This document shows, in pieces, positions 61,118 through 64,000 of a stretch of 64,000 bases of DNA (position 1 is its first letter; every line of letters starts with the position of its first letter). The position numbers were made by a program, and so were the translations under genes. A model generated the notes under the pieces. That model made no database searches. It was not told where the DNA came from and saw nothing but the letters and a program-made list of their open reading frames with translations. Source of the stretch: Frigidibacter mobilis (GTDB lineage Bacteria > Pseudomonadota > Alphaproteobacteria > Rhodobacterales > Rhodobacteraceae); contig NZ_CP012661.1 of NCBI RefSeq assembly GCF_001620265.1, positions 1,612,001 to 1,676,000 of the forward strand, in the 5' to 3' direction.

Positions 61118-62563
61118 TCAGGTGCCGCAGAAGGTGCGCTGCACCCGCTGTTCGGGCCAGGGGGCGGCGCGCAGCGGATCGTCGGGGGCGGTGTCATAGG
61201 GGCTGGCCAACGCGGCGTTCAGCGCGTGGAACGGCGCGAAGTCGCCCGCGGTGGCGGCGACGATGGCCTCCTCCACCCGGTGATTGCGCGGGATGATCGC
61301 GGGGTTCACGGCTGCCATCCGCGCCTCTGCCCCCGGCGCCTCCTGCGCCAGCCGTGCCTGCCAGGCCGGGGCCCATGTGTCGAAGGCGGCCGGATCGGTG
61401 AATTCATCCCGCGCGCGTCCCTCGGCAAGGCCGCGGAAGGTGCGGGTGAAATCGGCGCGCTCCACCGCCATCCGGGTCAGCAGGTCCTCGATCAGCGGCC
61501 GGTCGGCCTCGGTGGCGCCGGCAAGGCCGATCTTCGCGCCGAACTTCGCAATCCACGCCGCCTGGTAGATCCCGGCAAAGCGCTGGATCGAGGCCGTCGC
61601 CTCCTCCACTGCCGCAGCCTCCGCCGCTTCGCTCTCGCCGGTGGCGATCAGCGGCAGCAGGCAACTGGCCAGCTGCGCCAGGTTCCACACCGCGATCTGC
61701 GGCTGGTTCGCATAGGCATAGCGGCCCTGGCTGTCGATGGACGAGAACACCGTCGAGGGGTGGTAGTCATCCAGGAAGGCGCAGGGGCCATAGTCGATGG
61801 TCTCTCCCGACACCGCCATGTTGTCGGTGTTCATCACCCCGTGGATGAAGCCAAGCGCCATCCAGCCCGCGATCAGCTGCGCCTGCGCCGCCACCACGGC
61901 ATCGAGCAGCGCCAGCGCGCCACCCGCTTGCGGGAAATGCCGGGCGATGACGTAATCGGTCAGCAGCTGCAGCGCCTCGGTATCCTGCCGCGCGGCGAAG
62001 AACTGGAAGGTGCCGACGCGGATATGGCTCGCCGCCACCCGCAGCAGCACCGCGCCGGGCAGGGCGCGCCCGTCGCGGATCACGCTCTCGCCGGTGGTGG
62101 CCGCCGCCAGCGCCCGCGTGGTCGGCACCCCAAGCGCCGCCATAGCCTCCGACACCAGGTATTCGCGCAGGACCGGCCCCAGCCAGGCCCGGCCGTCGCC
62201 GCGGCGCGAGAAGGGGGTGGGGCCCGATCCCTTCAGCTGCAGGTCCACCCGCTGCCCGTCCGGGCTCACAATCTCTCCCAGCAGCAATGCCCGCCCGTCG
62301 CCAAGCTGCGGCGACCAGCCGCCGAACTGGTGCCCGGCATAGGCCTGTGCCAGCGGCTCGGCCCCCTCCGGCACCAGGTTGCCGGCCACCATTGCCGCGC
62401 CCTCGGCCCCCGCCAGCGCCTCGGCATCCAGCCCCAGATCGCGCGCCAGCCGTTCGTTCACCGCAATCATCCCCGGCGCCTTCACCGGTGAGGGGTTCTG
62501 TCGGGCATGGAAACGCGAGGGCAGCCGGGCATAGCTGTTGTCGAAGGGTAGGGTCAGGGTCAT
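61118..62563 (-). CDS. selO: Protein adenylyltransferase SelO (YdiU/UPF0061)
   Basis: 481 residues from ATG 62563 after GAGGAG. This pseudokinase family transfers AMP to protein side chains. Characteristic segments are [80 protein letters not shown] (catalytic-loop Asn/Asp) and [10 protein letters not shown]. The C-terminus ends in FCGT, close to the redox CxxU/CxxC end of SelO but with one Cys only. Targets are redox-related proteins in the studied members. Confidence 0.95.
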   Translation of the reverse strand: MTLTLPFDNSYARLPSRFHARQNPSPVKAPGMIAVNERLARDLGLDAEALAGAEGAAMVAGNLVPEGAEPLAQAYAGHQFGGWSPQLGDGRALLLGEIVSPDGQRVDLQLKGSGPTPFSRRGDGRAWLGPVLREYLVSEAMAALGVPTTRALAAATTGESVIRDGRALPGAVLLRVAASHIRVGTFQFFAARQDTEALQLLTDYVIARHFPQAGGALALLDAVVAAQAQLIAGWMALGFIHGVMNTDNMAVSGETIDYGPCAFLDDYHPSTVFSSIDSQGRYAYANQPQIAVWNLAQLASCLLPLIATGESEAAEAAAVEEATASIQRFAGIYQAAWIAKFGAKIGLAGATEADRPLIEDLLTRMAVERADFTRTFRGLAEGRARDEFTDPAAFDTWAPAWQARLAQEAPGAEARMAAVNPAIIPRNHRVEEAIVAATAGDFAPFHALNAALASPYDTAPDDPLRAAPWPEQRVQRTFCGT

Positions 62564-62629
62564 CGGGCATCTCCTCTGGCCCTCGATATGGGCATGGCGG
62601 CCGCCCCGGTAAACCCCGCCCCACCTTCC

Positions 62630-62659
62630 GCATTCGTTCTGGCCAAATATCCCGGGGGG
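62630..62659. repeat. GATATTTG intergenic repeat copy
   Basis: CGCATTCGTTCTGGCCAAAT followed by ATCCCGGGGGG is the inverse complement of the 53345-53375 copy, between selO and the nucleoside hydrolase gene. Confidence 0.8.
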
Positions 62660-62697
62660 AGTCTGCGCAGCAGACGGGGGGCAGCGCCCCCTTCTTG

Positions 62698-63639
62698 CTA
62701 CAGCCGCGAAATCCGCTCGGTCAGCAGTGCAAAGAACCCTTCGGCATCCAGATCGCCCATGAACATCGCATTGGGCTGGCGGCCCGTGACCCGCCACCAG
62801 TCGGCAACGGTCATGCCGGCGGTGAACTCGCCGCGGGTCTCGATTTCCACATTGATATGCCGGCCGGAAAACAGGTCCGGCTGCAGCAGGTAGGCGACGG
62901 TGCAGGGGTCATGCAGCGGCGCGCCCTCGCTGCCGTATTTCGCCATGTCGAAGCGCTCGAAGAAATCGGTCCAGCCGGCGACGGCATGGCCGACCGGGGT
63001 GCCAAGCGCGCGGAACGCCTCCACCCTTGCGCGGGTGGTCAGGGCCTTGTGGGTCACGTCGAGCGGCATCACCACCAGCGGAACGCCGCTTTTGAATACG
63101 ATTTCAGCGGCTTCCGGGTCGACATGAATGTTGAATTCCGCTGCGGGCGTGATGTTGCCCACCTCGAAATACGCGCCCCCCATCAGCACCACTTCCGACA
63201 CGCGGCTGGCGATGTCGGGGGCGCGCTGGAAGGCGGTGGCGAGGTTGGTCAGGGGCCCGAGCGCGCAGAGCGTCACCGAGCCCGGGGTCTGGGCGCGCAG
63301 CGTGTCGATCAGGAAATCCACCGCATGGCCCGGCGCCATCGGCATCGCCGGATCGGGCAGGTCGGTGCCGTCGAGCCCGCTCTTGCCATGCACATGCTCG
63401 GCGGTAATCAGGTGGCGGGTCAGCGGGCGCTCGCAGCCGGCAAAGACCTTCATGTCCGTGCGCCCGGCCAGCTCGCAGATCACCCTGGCGTTGCGGGTGG
63501 TCAGCGGCAGCGGCACGTTGCCGGCGACACAGGTGATCCCCAGCACATCCAGCTCGGGGCTGGCCAGCGCCAGCAGGATCGCCACGGCGTCATCCTGCCC
63601 CGGATCGGTGTCGATGATGATCTTGCGCGCTTTGGTCAT
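62698..63639 (-). CDS. Inosine-uridine-preferring nucleoside hydrolase family protein
   Basis: 313 residues. The calcium-binding [16 protein letters not shown] motif at the N-terminus, [12 protein letters not shown], the loop [20 protein letters not shown] and [10 protein letters not shown], and the late catalytic Asp in [11 protein letters not shown] match the family. It cleaves the N-glycosidic bond of nucleosides for salvage. No signal peptide, so it is cytoplasmic. Confidence 0.95.
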   Translation of the reverse strand: MTKARKIIIDTDPGQDDAVAILLALASPELDVLGITCVAGNVPLPLTTRNARVICELAGRTDMKVFAGCERPLTRHLITAEHVHGKSGLDGTDLPDPAMPMAPGHAVDFLIDTLRAQTPGSVTLCALGPLTNLATAFQRAPDIASRVSEVVLMGGAYFEVGNITPAAEFNIHVDPEAAEIVFKSGVPLVVMPLDVTHKALTTRARVEAFRALGTPVGHAVAGWTDFFERFDMAKYGSEGAPLHDPCTVAYLLQPDLFSGRHINVEIETRGEFTAGMTVADWWRVTGRQPNAMFMGDLDAEGFFALLTERISRL

Positions 63640-63703
63640 GTGCCCTCCGGGTTTCGTGCGCAGGGTGACGAGACCGGGCGCGGAAGTAAAGGGAGCGCAT
63701 GAA

Positions 63704-63727
63704 AAAGGCGGCCCGGAGGCCGCCTTT
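63704..63727 (-). terminator. Terminator downstream of the iron ABC binding-protein gene
   Basis: AAAGGCGGCC and GGCCGCCTTT form a perfect 10-bp stem with loop CGGA, followed on the minus strand by further T residues. It begins 20 bases after the stop at 63747. Confidence 0.88.
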
Positions 63728-63746
63728 CCGTAGCGATTTCAAGGGG

Positions 63747-64000
63747 TCAGCCGTCGAAGTTGACCTCTTCGATCAGCTTCAGCGCGGCGGGGCGCAGCTT
63801 GGCGATCTCGATCAGGCCCAGGCTGTCGGGGGTGAACTCGCCCCAGCTTGCCACCAGCTCGGACCGGGCGACGCCCGGCTTGACCGGGAATTCGTTGTTG
63901 GTTTCGGCATAGATCGCCTGCGCCTCGTCCGAGGCCAGGAACTCCATCAGCTTCAGCGCCGCATCCTTGTTCGGGGCCGACTTGGTCATCGCCACGCCCG
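63747..64000 (-). CDS. Fe(3+) ABC transporter substrate-binding protein, C-terminal part (runs off the right edge)
   Basis: 84 codons, ending in RPAALKLIEEVNFDG. The segment ALKLMEFLASDEAQAIYAET followed by NNEFPVKPGV is the conserved end of FbpA/AfuA-type periplasmic iron-binding proteins, where adjacent Tyr residues upstream (out of the window) bind iron. Signal peptide and N-terminal lobe are not visible. A terminator follows, so this is the last gene of its transcript. Confidence 0.88.
   Translation of the reverse strand, partial: GVAMTKSAPNKDAALKLMEFLASDEAQAIYAETNNEFPVKPGVARSELVASWGEFTPDSLGLIEIAKLRPAALKLIEEVNFDG

Noticed and set aside
59737..61296. A 519-codon plus-strand frame covering the endonuclease-family and DUF2238-like genes
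   Set aside because: It overlaps two well-supported genes in other frames and has no domain of its own.

Overview
The window is GC-rich alphaproteobacterial DNA, most likely from the Rhodobacterales (Rhodobacter/Paracoccus-like). This rests on the character of the housekeeping proteins, IS21/IS5/IS630 elements, Mob-type plasmid fragments and a dispersed intergenic repeat with the core GATATTTG. No rRNA or tRNA gene was recognised.

There are two zones. Positions 1 to about 44,040 are accessory DNA. From the left: a partial HypT-like LysR regulator; a two-component system (kinase frameshifted) divergent from a tripartite RND efflux system, whose permease is split by an IS21-family element with a 6-bp target duplication; small hypothetical genes; SDR/TetR and Rrf2/MFS divergent pairs; a methyltransferase; then a scrap-yard of plasmid and IS debris (truncated glutathione transferase, mobilisation fragments, WGR protein, lipoamide dehydrogenase remnant, two halves of IS5-type transposases, an IS3 scrap). 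Intact cargo in that debris includes a MipA-like porin, an AraC/SDR pair and a GNAT/DUF1778 toxin-antitoxin pair. The zone ends with the dominant feature of the window: one 12.3-kb gene for a 4,091-residue autotransporter built from about 47 glycine-rich repeats, followed at once by an IalB-family secreted protein gene and an IS630 remnant.

From 44,497 to 64,000 the DNA is an ordinary core chromosome: acnA, a DUF1223 protein, a lipid A acyltransferase, EamA transporters, pgk, two cyclophilin-type isomerases, tyrS, anmK, rarD, eno preceded by a Fur-family gene, an endonuclease/phosphatase-family protein, a DUF2238-like membrane protein, selO, a nucleoside hydrolase and the tail of an iron ABC binding protein. 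Terminators are well formed here, and the GATATTTG repeats occur only in this zone.

The giant autotransporter and the IalB gene form the best candidate for an undescribed system: a huge repetitive surface passenger exported with a small periplasmic partner. Its central block keeps an exact 195-bp (65-residue) register over eleven consecutive units. Upstream, the regulator and efflux genes share OmpR-type direct-repeat boxes, suggesting one regulon. Many genes carry one-base indels, mostly in G/C runs, so consensus errors must be excluded before calling them pseudogenes. Three others carry tandem duplications of 7, 10 or 25 bp that break the frame and look like real slippage events.
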